Assembly: GCA_017513905.1 (NCBI GenBank)
Contig: JAFWMR010000011.1
Location: forward strand, 1 to 36,021
Source of the DNA: Candidatus Saccharimonadota bacterium
GTDB lineage: Bacteria; Patescibacteriota; Saccharimonadia; Saccharimonadales; Saccharimonadaceae
Reading direction: 5' to 3'
Length of the DNA: 36,021 nt
In this document: piece by piece, positions 14,431-23,237 of the stretch
Position numbering within the stretch: position 1 is the stretch's first letter
How the letters are laid out: every line of letters begins with the position of its first letter
Position numbers and translations under genes: made by a program
Notes under the pieces: generated by a model
What the model was told of the DNA's origin: nothing
The model's input: only the letters and a program-made list of their open reading frames with translations
The model's database searches: none

Positions 14431-14504
14431 ATAAAGGTACCTCCTTTTCGGCCCACACGGCCATTGATTTGCTACCAGTTGGATATACCTGGCGCATAGC
14501 TTAT

Positions 14505-14533
14505 ATTATAGCACAAACATTACAATTTGTCAA
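14505..14533 (-). promoter_or_regulatory. Perfect consensus sigma-70 promoter of the orphan at 14023
   Basis: TTGACA, 17-base spacer, TATAAT on the minus strand, with TGC directly before the -10 box. Transcript leader about 65-70 bases. Confidence 0.85.
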
Positions 14534-14536
14534 TGC

Positions 14537-14563
14537 AAAAACCGCTCTACCAAAGAGCGGTTT
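14537..14563 (-). terminator. Terminator of the PNTG surface gene at 14578
   Basis: AAACCGCTCT pairs with AGAGCGGTTT around a short loop, followed by T residues on the minus strand. It lies directly upstream of the next gene's -35 box. Confidence 0.85.
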
Positions 14564-14577
14564 CAGTGAGTTACAGA

Positions 14578-15966
14578 TTAACGACGAGATTCGGAAACAA
14601 CGATAAATACGCCTGCGGATATGAATGCAGTTGCCACAATAATAGCAAGAATGATACTCTCAGAGGCAGCCTCGCGGGAGCTGGTCATAACACCTGTGTT
14701 AGGGGCAGACGTTTCATTAGAACCGATTAGAACATATCCACTAAGGTGCGGTAAGACGCAAACAATGTAATCTCCGTCTAAGTCACAAGTGATTGCTTCT
14801 TCAGAATCGGCCACAACTTCACCTTCTGCGCTTATATCCATATCGGCAAACATGAGTTTATAAAAATCATAACCTCTAGCATTGTCTGGTAATTTTAATC
14901 TTACGGTGAAAGGTCCATCGTGCGGGCAGTAATCTACTTCTGGATTGGCGTCGCAAACTAGGATTTCCATATAAGCAAGGACATCGCCCTCGTCACCGAC
15001 TAGGCTCATGATAGTACCCTTGCCAAGTTCGTATTCTTCTTTGTCCATTCCTATTGCTTCGAGTTCTTCGTCCGTCATGTTAAGGCTGACTGTCTGGACA
15101 ACGAGTTCATATTCGCGATTTTCTTCCGGATCATAGAAGGATATGGAGTTGCCCGCTTCATCTTCGGCTACTTTGTTTGGATCGGCATCGCTCCAATAGT
15201 AGACAATCGTAGTATCTTGGTTTAGCATGTAGCCATCGCCTTCGCCTAAATCATGTTGCTCGCCATTAACCGTAACGTAATCGAGTTCTTTACCTCTGTA
15301 GACATCAAGTGGATGACATTCATTTGCTTCAGCATCATAATCGAAGCATTCAATCAAAGTCTCAACGCTCAGAGCTGGCGCAACGGCCACTGAATGCGTG
15401 GTATAAGTCCCTTCTCCGTTGAAAGTAGCGCCGCCATTAAAGTCATAAGTAACTGCAAAAACTGGCTCTTCGCCTTCTCCCGCCGGCTCAGTGGCGTAAC
15501 CAAGATCAATATATACATAGCCGTTGGTATTGCCTTCATTTGGCGTGAATGTGGAGTAGCCTCTATTGGTATAATCTTCGCCATCCTCGCTGTCTCCTTT
15601 AGTGAAGAAAATGTTCGGATTATCGGAAAATACGTAACCTTCGTCCGCAGTAACAAGAACCCGAAGTGCGTAATGTGTCTTCCCATCTTGGACAGCGATT
15701 GGCTCTTCGCTACCGAAACCATGCCAAGCGTTGTCTACGCCTTCCTCCCAGTACGACCAATTTGTGTTTGAGCCATAGTCTTCGGCCGTGATGCAGTCTG
15801 GATCTGCGACCGCGTCAAACGACATGAGCCTGCCAGCTTGAGCTGATTCGGCGTGGCTCGATATATGTATTTCGTCAATTTGCTCAGCCGCAAAAGTATT
15901 GCCCGCCATAAATATTGGCGCCACGAAGGCCAAGCCCAAGATACTAGTTTTTAAAATTTTGTTCAT
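14578..15966 (-). CDS. Secreted surface protein with APNTG sorting signal
   Basis: A 462-residue, strongly acidic protein. It has a signal peptide (1-26, ending NTFAA), an N-terminal beta-rich domain of unknown type (about 28-165), a segment beginning FAVTYDFNGGATF that resembles an InlB B-repeat (about 170-265), and a further domain (about 280-415). The C-terminus is APNTG, a hydrophobic helix and a short basic tail (ESRR), as in sortase substrates. AAGGAG is placed for the ATG at 15966, with an extended -10 (TGC-TATAAT) about 50 bases upstream. Likely a displayed adhesin; ligand unknown. Confidence 0.75.
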   Translation of the reverse strand: MNKILKTSILGLAFVAPIFMAGNTFAAEQIDEIHISSHAESAQAGRLMSFDAVADPDCITAEDYGSNTNWSYWEEGVDNAWHGFGSEEPIAVQDGKTHYALRVLVTADEGYVFSDNPNIFFTKGDSEDGEDYTNRGYSTFTPNEGNTNGYVYIDLGYATEPAGEGEEPVFAVTYDFNGGATFNGEGTYTTHSVAVAPALSVETLIECFDYDAEANECHPLDVYRGKELDYVTVNGEQHDLGEGDGYMLNQDTTIVYYWSDADPNKVAEDEAGNSISFYDPEENREYELVVQTVSLNMTDEELEAIGMDKEEYELGKGTIMSLVGDEGDVLAYMEILVCDANPEVDYCPHDGPFTVRLKLPDNARGYDFYKLMFADMDISAEGEVVADSEEAITCDLDGDYIVCVLPHLSGYVLIGSNETSAPNTGVMTSSREAASESIILAIIVATAFISAGVFIVVSESRR

Positions 15967-16010
15967 TCGTTAACTCCTTACGATGATCCAAATTTTCGTA
16001 TTTCGTATCT

Positions 16011-16019
16011 ATTATAGCA
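16011..16019 (-). promoter_or_regulatory. Extended -10 box of the APNTG gene at 14578
   Basis: TGC-TATAAT on the minus strand with a poor -35 region. The divergent VTC gene uses another -10 at 16209. Confidence 0.55.
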
Positions 16020-16140
16020 TAAGTTATTTATTATTTTAGTGGTTTTAGGTCTTAAGCCAATATTGTCATAATATTCTCTTTATACCTTTGAGTAATAATA
16101 TTTTTTATCACTTGGGGCGATGGGTTCCTGTGTATTTTTA

Positions 16141-16165
16141 AATAATTAAACTAGATTTAATTATT
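16141..16165. promoter_or_regulatory. AT-only palindrome in the divergent promoter region
   Basis: AATAATTAAA and TTTAATTATT form a perfect ten-base inverted repeat around a five-base centre, about 45 bases before the VTC gene's -10 box. It may be an operator or a weak hairpin; no T-run marks it as a terminator. Confidence 0.35.
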
Positions 16166-16208
16166 GCCCGAATACTTAAATTTTAAGGAAAGTTTTAATG
16201 TTTTAGGT

Positions 16209-16214
16209 TATAAT
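16209..16214 (+). promoter_or_regulatory. -10 box close to the start of the VTC gene
   Basis: TATAAT ends nine bases before ATG 16224, so the leader would be only two or three bases long. The choice of this ATG over the upstream in-frame one at 16164 rests on this box. Confidence 0.6.
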
Positions 16215-16223
16215 AGGATTATC

Positions 16224-17009
16224 ATGAAAGCAAAAGCAGTACTCACCGCGTCCGATCGGACTATCGAGCGGGTTGAGGAAAAGTATCTCATCACGAAGCA
16301 TCAAAAAACTGTTTTGATGAAGATGATTTCTGAAAGATTGGAACATGATGATTACTATAAAGAGCAAATTATAAGCTTGTACCTGGATAGCGACAATTAC
16401 GATTTAGCAGTCAAGACCTTGGATAGGCCAAATTTTCGTTTGAAAGTTAGGGTGCGATCATACGATGTACCGACACCTTCAAAAAGAGTATTCTTTGAAG
16501 TCAAAACGAAGTTGAAAACCGAAAAGAGAAAAGTCGGAAATAAACGCCGGTTAGTGTTGCCGCTTAAGGATTTTTATGCTTATATAAATAAGGGGCAGGA
16601 TTTGGAGGAACTTGCCAAGAAAGCTTCTAAATGTGATGCGCAGCAATGCCAAGTAGCGCGTGAGTTGGATTATCTTGTGAAGGTATACGACCTCAAACCG
16701 AAGATACTAATTTCTTCGGACCGAACAGCATTTAAGGGGAAATTCAATGAGGATTTCCGGCTCACATTCGACGAAAATTTGAGATTTAGGACTCAGAAGT
16801 TGAGGCTGGAGAAGAAGGGATCCTGGGAAAAGTATTTTCCAAACACGTCAGATCCAAAACGATCGATAATTATGGAAGTTAAGACTATGCATGCGATGCC
16901 ACCTTGGTTCGTTGCGGAGCTGGGCAAGCTCCATATATATCCAGTAAGATTTTCTAAATATGGAAAAATTTATCAATTAATAAAAGAAAGGAATAATAAT
17001 GTTCAATAG
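16224..17009 (+). CDS. VTC-domain protein (polyphosphate polymerase-like)
   Basis: A 261-residue soluble protein of the VTC family, whose eukaryotic member Vtc4 makes polyphosphate inside a triphosphate-tunnel fold. Visible tunnel features are EEKYLIT near the N-terminus, the basic strand FRLKVRVRSY, FFEVKTKL, RRLVLPL, the FRLTFDENLRFR strand, IIMEVKTMHAMP and a final YPVRFSKYGKIYQL. Charged residues of the tunnel (Glu, Lys, Arg) are conserved. The gene overlaps the DUF4956 gene by 11 bases; bacterial VTC genes are commonly paired with DUF4956 genes. Its product in bacteria has not been settled; polyphosphate or another phosphate polymer is the likely one. Confidence 0.85.
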   Translation: MKAKAVLTASDRTIERVEEKYLITKHQKTVLMKMISERLEHDDYYKEQIISLYLDSDNYDLAVKTLDRPNFRLKVRVRSYDVPTPSKRVFFEVKTKLKTEKRKVGNKRRLVLPLKDFYAYINKGQDLEELAKKASKCDAQQCQVARELDYLVKVYDLKPKILISSDRTAFKGKFNEDFRLTFDENLRFRTQKLRLEKKGSWEKYFPNTSDPKRSIIMEVKTMHAMPPWFVAELGKLHIYPVRFSKYGKIYQLIKERNNNVQ

Positions 17010-17670
17010 CGTGTTCGACACAGCAGCGGCAGGACTCAATATTACGACGATTCTGCTGTGCTCAGGCGCAGCAATAGCGTTGGGGCTAGTAATTGCGTTC
17101 ACACATCTAAAAACTAGTAGGACGAGTAAAAATTTCTTAATTACTCTTACAATCTTACCGCTACTTGTCGAAGTGGTAATGCTGATGGTGAATGGGTCGC
17201 TCGGTACGTCGATCGCTATTTTGGGCGCGTTCTCACTCATTCGTTTCCGTTCGATTGCAGGAAACTCGAAAGAAATCTCAAGTGTATTCTTCGCAATGGC
17301 AGTAGGGCTTGCGCTCGGTATGGGGCATATTCTTTTTGCAGCAGTTGTCACGGCGATTACCGTCATGGTGATTTTGATTCTGTCGAAGTCCAAGATCTTC
17401 AACCTCAGCGCGCAACCTCAAACGCTTAAGATTACTATTCCAGAAGACCTCGATTATTCGCACGTCTTCGATGCAGAATTTAAAAAGTATACTAACTATC
17501 ACGAGTTGGTGCGGAGCAAAACCTCTAATATGGGAAGCTTGTATGTATTGACATACGAAGTCAGTTTAAAGAAAGCTGCCAATGAAAAAGAATTCTTAGA
17601 CGCGATTCGGGTCAAGAACTCAAATTTGAAGGTTTTGCTTAGCCACGTGTCTAAGGAGGCATTAATTTAG
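16999..17670 (+). CDS. DUF4956 membrane protein, partner of the VTC protein
   Basis: A 223-residue protein with about four membrane helices in its first 135 residues, then a cytoplasmic C-terminal domain. The stretch SLGTSIAILGAFSLIRFRS (about 73-91), with its conserved charged residues in a hydrophobic setting, is the hallmark of DUF4956. AAAGGA precedes the ATG. The gene overlaps the VTC gene upstream and the beta-helix gene downstream (by one base, TAGTG), so the three are one translationally coupled operon. DUF4956 has no proven function; export or membrane coupling of the VTC product is the reasonable guess. Confidence 0.85.
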   Translation: MFNSVFDTAAAGLNITTILLCSGAAIALGLVIAFTHLKTSRTSKNFLITLTILPLLVEVVMLMVNGSLGTSIAILGAFSLIRFRSIAGNSKEISSVFFAMAVGLALGMGHILFAAVVTAITVMVILILSKSKIFNLSAQPQTLKITIPEDLDYSHVFDAEFKKYTNYHELVRSKTSNMGSLYVLTYEVSLKKAANEKEFLDAIRVKNSNLKVLLSHVSKEALI

Positions 17671-19196
17671 TGAAGGAAATTAAGAAAGATTCAGCAAAAA
17701 ATAGGGGCGAGAAAGCTAAGAGAGCGCATAGCGAAGTTGCGACAGTTTTGCCGGAAAAAACATCCGAAAAGCGTAAAAAAGAGCCAAAAAGGCGGCCAGT
17801 ACTAGTCATCACGATAATACTCGTTGTGGTGGTCGCAGTGGCGATAATCTTTGGTGGAGCAAACGGAACTGGTAGATCGACACTTAGTAATAATATTAAC
17901 GATACTGGTGTTAACTGGGACAGATACGACACTACAGCAATAACACTCTCTGGTACTGGCAAAACGCTAATTACACAAGCGGGTGTTTATACCGTAACTG
18001 GGACATTGTCTGATGGTTATATAGAGATTAATTCCCTGGGCGCGGTTAAGTTGATTTTGGATGGAGTCATAATCACGAATAATAGTGGTCCAGCAATTTA
18101 TGTTGCAGGAGCGGAAATGGTGACAATTGAACTCGCAGGGGGAAGTAATAATACATTGACTGATGCGACAATCTACAGAGGATGGGATGAAGATGTGTGT
18201 GGCGTGTTGTTTTCGCATGATGATTTAGTATTGCAGGGTGATGGTGAGCTTACTATTGAGGCAAACTACGAGGACGGAATCGTTGGCAAGGACGATCTAA
18301 AGATTAACTCTGGAATTTATAATATAGACGCAAAAGATGAAGGGATACGTGGCAGAGATTCGATTTATATTGTAGATGGCACCTTCGAAATCACCTCGGG
18401 CGGAGATGCATTAAAGTCCAATAATAGCGATGAGGTTGGCAAGGGATGGGTTAAAATTGATGGTGGGTCAATAACTGCATCTGCTGATGATGATGGTGTA
18501 CATGCCGAATCGTCACTCGAAATAAATGGTGGAACTATTCAAATTAATAAAAGTTATGAAGGCATCGAAGCAGCGAAGGTTACTATTAATGACGGGGAAA
18601 TATCTATCACGGCTAGCGATGATGGGATTAATGCTGCGGGTGGTAACGACGGCTCGTCACCAAATATGGGACGATATCAGCAGAGCTCAAACAACTATTC
18701 AATTTCTATTAACGGTGGCAGGTTATATGTGAATTCTGCCGGTGATGGTATAGATAGCAACGGCGCCGTGTATGTTAATGGCGGGACCGTGATCGTCGAT
18801 GGGCCAACTAACAGTGGGAATGGAGCACTTGATTCTGAGACAGGTGTAATTTTTAATGGCGGTTCGGTAGTTGCGATCGGCGCGAGTGGAATGGCTGTGG
18901 CACCTGACAAATCGTCTGCAAAATATTCCATATCGGTATTCTTTGCATCGACTTATAGCGCCGGGACGGTACTTGAGGTGTACGATGATCATGGAAACGT
19001 AATTCTTAAGCATACGAGCTTAAAGAGCTTCCAGCATGCCTCGCTTAGTAGCGACGCATTCGAAGAAGGAGAGACGTATTATGTGTACGTTGACGACGTA
19101 AGATATACCACAGTGACATTGTCAGAGAAAACGACGCAAGTCGGACAAGGCAACAGAATGATGCCTGGCGGACGCGGGCAGGAGTGGCGATTCTAG
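17670..19196 (+). CDS. Membrane-anchored Cthe_2159/DUF4353-like beta-helix protein
   Basis: A 508-residue protein: very basic cytoplasmic N-terminus (1-42), one membrane helix (about 43-62), then a right-handed beta-helix with repeated rungs such as GVYTVTGTLSDG, EDGIVGKDDLKINSG, DDGVHAESSLEINGG and GDGIDSNGAVYVNGG. The acidic turns (EDGI, DEGI, DDGV, GDGI) fit the calcium-binding ladder of Cthe_2159, a polysaccharide-binding protein. The final part (about 425-490) resembles a small beta domain. It starts at GTG 17670 with AAGGAGG upstream, overlapping the DUF4956 stop. In other bacteria the third gene with VTC/DUF4956 is often CotH-like; here a polysaccharide-binding beta-helix takes that place. 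Confidence 0.82.
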   Translation: MKEIKKDSAKNRGEKAKRAHSEVATVLPEKTSEKRKKEPKRRPVLVITIILVVVVAVAIIFGGANGTGRSTLSNNINDTGVNWDRYDTTAITLSGTGKTLITQAGVYTVTGTLSDGYIEINSLGAVKLILDGVIITNNSGPAIYVAGAEMVTIELAGGSNNTLTDATIYRGWDEDVCGVLFSHDDLVLQGDGELTIEANYEDGIVGKDDLKINSGIYNIDAKDEGIRGRDSIYIVDGTFEITSGGDALKSNNSDEVGKGWVKIDGGSITASADDDGVHAESSLEINGGTIQINKSYEGIEAAKVTINDGEISITASDDGINAAGGNDGSSPNMGRYQQSSNNYSISINGGRLYVNSAGDGIDSNGAVYVNGGTVIVDGPTNSGNGALDSETGVIFNGGSVVAIGASGMAVAPDKSSAKYSISVFFASTYSAGTVLEVYDDHGNVILKHTSLKSFQHASLSSDAFEEGETYYVYVDDVRYTTVTLSEKTTQVGQGNRMMPGGRGQEWRF

Positions 19197-19210
19197 GTTA
19201 ACTAATTAAT

Positions 19211-19241
19211 AATTCCCCGGTTGTTCGCCGGGGAATTTTTG
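19211..19241 (+). terminator. Terminator of the VTC operon
   Basis: AATTCCCCGG pairs with CCGGGGAATT around a seven-base loop, then T residues. It also lies just past the end of the minus-strand gene at 19254 and may serve both. Confidence 0.9.
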
Positions 19242-19253
19242 TTGCTTTGCGTG

Positions 19254-19880
19254 CTAGGCATCTATACTGTCGCCGGGTAGGAGGTATTTGATAGATGTGT
19301 TCTGGCAAGCGCCATGAATGACGTTATAAGTTATTTCCTGACCAAAATCAGATAATAAGGCATCATGAACCGGAATAACAGTGTTAGGGTTGGCTTTATT
19401 GATATACTCTATAGTTTCAAATGCTTTGCACCAAGGAGCAGAGATAGGGGCTAAGAGAACTGGTGTTTTGACTGGAGGGACGTTAAACGAGTCGCCTGGA
19501 TTCGACAGGACATCATCAACGACAGCTCCGATATTTTCGCATGGGACCATTCCGCCAAGGGAAGCGTGATCCTTGCCAAAGAATTGAAGTTTAAAACCGC
19601 CGATTTCCATAGTATCGCCATCTTTAACGACAGTCGGGCTAAAACCGGATAGGTTAGGAACGGTATCCTGAGTAGTAAAGAGCTTTGCGGCCGGGTTACT
19701 GCTAATTATCTTTTCGATCACTTCTGGTTGACAGTGGTCGCTATGTCGATGCGTAATGATAATGGCAGCGACATTCTCGAAATCTGGTAAAGTTTGCGTA
19801 ATCTCTACCGGGTCGAAAATGACTCTGCCACTATCTTTCTCTAATAGGATTATAGAATGCTCGTATTTAGTTATCTTCAT
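19254..19880 (-). CDS. Metallo-beta-lactamase fold hydrolase
   Basis: A 208-residue MBL-fold protein. The metal motif THRHSDH (H44, H46, D48, H49) is complete, a second site His lies in GKDHAS, and VIPVHDALLSD supplies the C-terminal His. The size and motif order resemble the UlaG-like or RNase Z-like short MBL proteins; the substrate cannot be told. It starts on ATG 19880 with a TATAAT six bases before it, so it is probably leaderless, and lies 31 bases past the stop of the PNTG gene at 19911. Confidence 0.85.
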   Translation of the reverse strand: MKITKYEHSIILLEKDSGRVIFDPVEITQTLPDFENVAAIIITHRHSDHCQPEVIEKIISSNPAAKLFTTQDTVPNLSGFSPTVVKDGDTMEIGGFKLQFFGKDHASLGGMVPCENIGAVVDDVLSNPGDSFNVPPVKTPVLLAPISAPWCKAFETIEYINKANPNTVIPVHDALLSDFGQEITYNVIHGACQNTSIKYLLPGDSIDA

Positions 19881-19886
19881 GCCAAC

Positions 19887-19895
19887 ATTATAGCA
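19887..19895 (-). promoter_or_regulatory. Extended -10 box of the leaderless MBL gene
   Basis: TGC-TATAAT on the minus strand; the box ends six bases before the ATG. It lies within the 31-base gap after the preceding gene, so the MBL gene has its own promoter. Confidence 0.65.
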
Positions 19896-19910
19896 TGTTG
19901 AGCGTACGGA

Positions 19911-21665
19911 TTAGAATCTGCGAACTGAACGTGAGGATTTGTAGCGCTTGGTGACATAGAATACTAAGTAGCCCAAACTTGCTACGCAACCTACAGCGGC
20001 CATTATATTCTCTGCTTTTAGTCCATTGTCATGGCCTGTAATAATACCAGTGTTTGGAACAGCCGGTGCATCTGGAGCGTATTCGTTTACTACGTTAAAG
20101 CCGTCAACATCTGAAGCGTATAGTTCTATATCGTCTTGAGTAATAGTATATACGTACGGCTCACCATTAGCGTCATATTTTAGTAAGTTCTTAAATGCGA
20201 ATCTCCAAATATCTTCTTCGTCATCTTCGCCCTCTTCCCTAGTCACTTCGACACTATCAATTAGCTCACCGTTTCTGAATAGCTTGATTACTGATTTGCC
20301 TGGGCGTATCTTTGAGGCATCACTATCATCTATCCAGCGTATGGTTCCCTCGATGTCTAGTCTGTTCAGTTCGAATTGATCTTCTGACATAGTGATCAGT
20401 GGCCTAATACCAGCGCCAATGCTTGGATCGTTACATCCGTTTTGCCCATCGACGTAGCACAAGTCACCTATGGTATCAATGAAGAATAGATAATTGTTTG
20501 ACTCGGAGTACAGGAAATCCGCATCCATAGCTAGTGTTGTCGCTTTTTCTGAATAGCTATCGAATGCAGTAACTGCCCCGTAGTATTCATAGAAGGCGGT
20601 ACCTAGCCAGTATGTGGTAGAATAGAGCCAATTGTATTGCTCCGGAATGTATTCCTTGATGCTTGAGCGTCCAACCCACGCCGTATAATTTCCAACCTCA
20701 TCTTCTATAGACCAGACATAAGGATACCCAGAGTCTACACAATTCCATGATCCGTCCTCGTTCTCGGTCCATCCGTTATCACAGTGATATCCGTTATGTT
20801 CAAAAGTTTTATCTGTGTTTATCGCGGTTAAAATATCAGCGAAGTTATTGTAAGTTAATATGTTAACATCATCAACTTGTCCTGCGCCTAGATTGTTTAA
20901 GACCCCCTTGTAATCATCGAGGTAATTAAATATGAAGTTCCCACGCGTCAGCTCATTATCTTCGTTGAAGTACATTTGTACCCACTCTTCTTCTTCGCCT
21001 TTATAATAGTGTGTCCCGTTATTGAAGAAGAAGTCACCTATTTCTGGATACTCGGAGCCGGTTTCTTTGCTACCGCCGTGTTTACTGATAGCGACCGATG
21101 ACTGCATCGGATCTGCGTCCTTATAATTGAATGTATAGCAATGTGTGATATTGGCTAACCATATACCATCATCATTGTACTCGCCACCGTTATAATCATA
21201 GAAGCGACAATTATCGTCAACCTCGTCCCATTCGTGTAGCCCTACCATCTCGTCGTTAAGTTCAATCGTATAATCAATTGGTTCAAGGCAGAGTGTCTTA
21301 TCATGTCTCGAATTATAAGTGCAACCTATAAAACCACGATCCCAAATCGTTTCATAGGAACTGCTCTTCCTTTGTGGGCCACCTCCGAACTCCTCGGTCA
21401 TATCGATGACGTTGTAGCCAGCATATAGGTTATACTCTGCTAAGGCTTGTATTGCTCCATCCTCATTCTTCGTGACAAAGAAACATTCCGTACCTAGACA
21501 GAACTTGTCGCCAATCGATATAGTGCCGTCATCATCGGAATCCGTTACGAGCACTTTGTTCGTTGCAGCAAATGCGGATGCGCTATTGCCAACAAGTGCA
21601 AATATCATCAAGGCTGGCATTAATCCAGTCATGAATCTTTTTATTATTGGTTTTTGTTTTTTCAT
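19911..21665 (-). CDS. Secreted surface protein with Cna-B domain and VPNTG sorting signal
   Basis: The 584-residue protein has a signal peptide (about 1-34, ending SAFAA) and a large Cys-containing N-terminal region of unknown fold (about 35-450). A Cna protein B-type stalk domain follows (about 455-545; visible as SVIKLFRNGELIDSVEVT and ...YVYTITQDDIELYASDVDGF), then VPNTG, a hydrophobic segment and the basic tail KRYKSSRSVRRF. Cna-B domains usually carry a self-made isopeptide bond. The start at 21665 was preferred to the in-frame ATG at 21761 because CGGAG is placed before it and a clean signal peptide then begins the protein; the promoter also lies between the two ATGs. Likely a sortase-anchored adhesin. 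Confidence 0.8.
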   Translation of the reverse strand: MKKQKPIIKRFMTGLMPALMIFALVGNSASAFAATNKVLVTDSDDDGTISIGDKFCLGTECFFVTKNEDGAIQALAEYNLYAGYNVIDMTEEFGGGPQRKSSSYETIWDRGFIGCTYNSRHDKTLCLEPIDYTIELNDEMVGLHEWDEVDDNCRFYDYNGGEYNDDGIWLANITHCYTFNYKDADPMQSSVAISKHGGSKETGSEYPEIGDFFFNNGTHYYKGEEEEWVQMYFNEDNELTRGNFIFNYLDDYKGVLNNLGAGQVDDVNILTYNNFADILTAINTDKTFEHNGYHCDNGWTENEDGSWNCVDSGYPYVWSIEDEVGNYTAWVGRSSIKEYIPEQYNWLYSTTYWLGTAFYEYYGAVTAFDSYSEKATTLAMDADFLYSESNNYLFFIDTIGDLCYVDGQNGCNDPSIGAGIRPLITMSEDQFELNRLDIEGTIRWIDDSDASKIRPGKSVIKLFRNGELIDSVEVTREEGEDDEEDIWRFAFKNLLKYDANGEPYVYTITQDDIELYASDVDGFNVVNEYAPDAPAVPNTGIITGHDNGLKAENIMAAVGCVASLGYLVFYVTKRYKSSRSVRRF

Positions 21666-21711
21666 TTGAGTTACTCCGTTTAAAACATTGTAACTCCACT
21701 TCTCTAGCTTA

Positions 21712-21740
21712 AGAATAAACGTTTTGGTAGTGTTTGTCAA
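21712..21740 (-). promoter_or_regulatory. Promoter of the Cna-B/VPNTG gene
   Basis: TTGACA, 17-base spacer, TATTCT on the minus strand; about 45 bases before the ATG at 21665. Confidence 0.75.
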
Positions 21741-21763
21741 GGCTTTTATCATATTTTCCAACG

Positions 21764-21795
21764 AAAATCCCCCGAGTCATGAGACTCGGGGGAAA
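21764..21795 (-). terminator. Terminator of the LPSTG gene
   Basis: CCCCCGAGTC pairs with GACTCGGGGG around ATGA; the minus strand continues with ATTTTC. It ends transcription just upstream of the next gene's promoter. Confidence 0.85.
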
Positions 21796-21828
21796 TCCGT
21801 TTAACAATGGCTTCGGGAGCGGTCAAGC

Positions 21829-23076
21829 TTAGAAGCGTTTGCGGCTAGTCAAGTAGTAACCAGCGGCAGTAACGAGAGAGCCGGCACCAAGAGCAGTAGC
21901 AGCGATGTCAGAGGCACCGGTGCTTGGAAGTTCTGGTTCTGGTTCTGGGGTAACAGGATCAACTGGATCTTCAGGTTCTGGGCAGCCCTTGTAAATAAGG
22001 ACGTCAGCATAATCTTGCTTCATAGTTGGTTCAGCACCAATATAGCCTTGAGCCCAAGAACGAAGAACGTTGTCGCCACCACAACCGAGATTGTCATCTT
22101 TCATAACAACTTGGAAAGTAACAACGGCAGCAGCATTGGCTTTGTAATCACCGATGTTGATACCTTCGGAGGTGGTTAAACCGTCGGATTGAAGAGTAAG
22201 ACCGTCTTTGTAGTTCGAGTTGTAAAGTTTGGTAGAACCAGGAACGTAAGTTTGGTTAGAACCAAGCTTATCGAAGAGGACGACGTCTTTCTCTAGAGAG
22301 TCGCTAGTGTTTTTGTAGGTGATTTTGTATTCAACAGTATCACCAACCTTGGCGTAAACTTGTTTCTTCCACTCTGTTTCACCAGCAAGACGAACGAGCT
22401 TAGTAACAGAGAAGTCGTAGTCATAAACTGCTTTGACACGGAAGGTGACGATAGCAGCATATTGGAAACAGCCAGGGATTTGGCCGTCGAGTTTGTCGTA
22501 GCCAAGTGTAGTACCACCCATTACGAGGTTGTCGCTAAGAGCAGTACCGCTGATCTTACCATTGTTTTCGATAAGAGCGGAGCCCTTAACGTATTCAAGA
22601 TGGAAGGTGTTAGTGCTAGATTTGAAGACGAGTTCGTCCCAAACCTTAGCAGGTTTGCTATTAGAAGCGGAAACAGTACCAGTGACGGTAATAGATTTAC
22701 CAGACTCAGTTGGAACGTTTACGTTAGCAGTTACATCCTTCGCGGTCATTTCAGTACCACGAGGGTTGTTATTGTGGACATAAAGACGCACAATGTATTC
22801 TTTGCCGTTTTCAACTTCGATTTCATCTGCTTTCCAGATATTCGCAGCATCAGCGGCACGACCTTGAACGAAGTAAAGCTCGTTAAGATCAGGGTTGTCA
22901 GAAATGGAGTTAAAGACGATTTGATCGTCGATAGCGCCATTATTGATTTCTTCGATGGTGTAAGATTTACGGCCACCATCGGAGTCGCCCCAAGCAGAAA
23001 CGTTGGAGGCAGCTAAAGCAGTTCCAGCGATAGCAGTAATAGCCGCAACGCCAAGAACGGATTTAATGTTTTTCAT
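21829..23076 (-). CDS. LPSTG-anchored surface protein with DUF11-like stalk domain
   Basis: A 415-residue protein with a signal peptide (1-28, ...ASNVSA), a beta-rich N-terminal domain (about 35-225) and a DUF11-like domain (about 230-360, with KVGDTVEYKITYKNTS and VVLFDKL). A Pro/Glu spacer (PEDPVDPVTPEPEPE) leads to LPSTG, a hydrophobic segment and SRKRF. This is the one canonical LPxTG signal in the window and shows that the PNTG endings of its neighbours are probably sortase signals too. AAAGGAG precedes the ATG. Codon choice is strongly biased and regular, suggesting high expression; this is an impression, not a measurement. Confidence 0.85.
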   Translation of the reverse strand: MKNIKSVLGVAAITAIAGTALAASNVSAWGDSDGGRKSYTIEEINNGAIDDQIVFNSISDNPDLNELYFVQGRAADAANIWKADEIEVENGKEYIVRLYVHNNNPRGTEMTAKDVTANVNVPTESGKSITVTGTVSASNSKPAKVWDELVFKSSTNTFHLEYVKGSALIENNGKISGTALSDNLVMGGTTLGYDKLDGQIPGCFQYAAIVTFRVKAVYDYDFSVTKLVRLAGETEWKKQVYAKVGDTVEYKITYKNTSDSLEKDVVLFDKLGSNQTYVPGSTKLYNSNYKDGLTLQSDGLTTSEGINIGDYKANAAAVVTFQVVMKDDNLGCGGDNVLRSWAQGYIGAEPTMKQDYADVLIYKGCPEPEDPVDPVTPEPEPELPSTGASDIAATALGAGSLVTAAGYYLTSRKRF

Positions 23077-23237
23077 AATAACTCCTTTAATAGATTATTA
23101 TCAGGTTAACATAGTTGATATTATTTTTCTAGGGGTAATTTAAAAAATGACCTCTAAAATCTTTCTTTTGACTAGCCGAATTGTTAAAATGCGTCGTAGC
23201 CTAAAGCCGAATCATCTCAGAAACAAACTTGGAGATT

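Noticed and set aside
22360-23016. 218-codon plus-strand frame
   Set aside because: Antisense to the LPSTG gene, whose regular codon choice opens this frame; no ribosome site or recognisable product.
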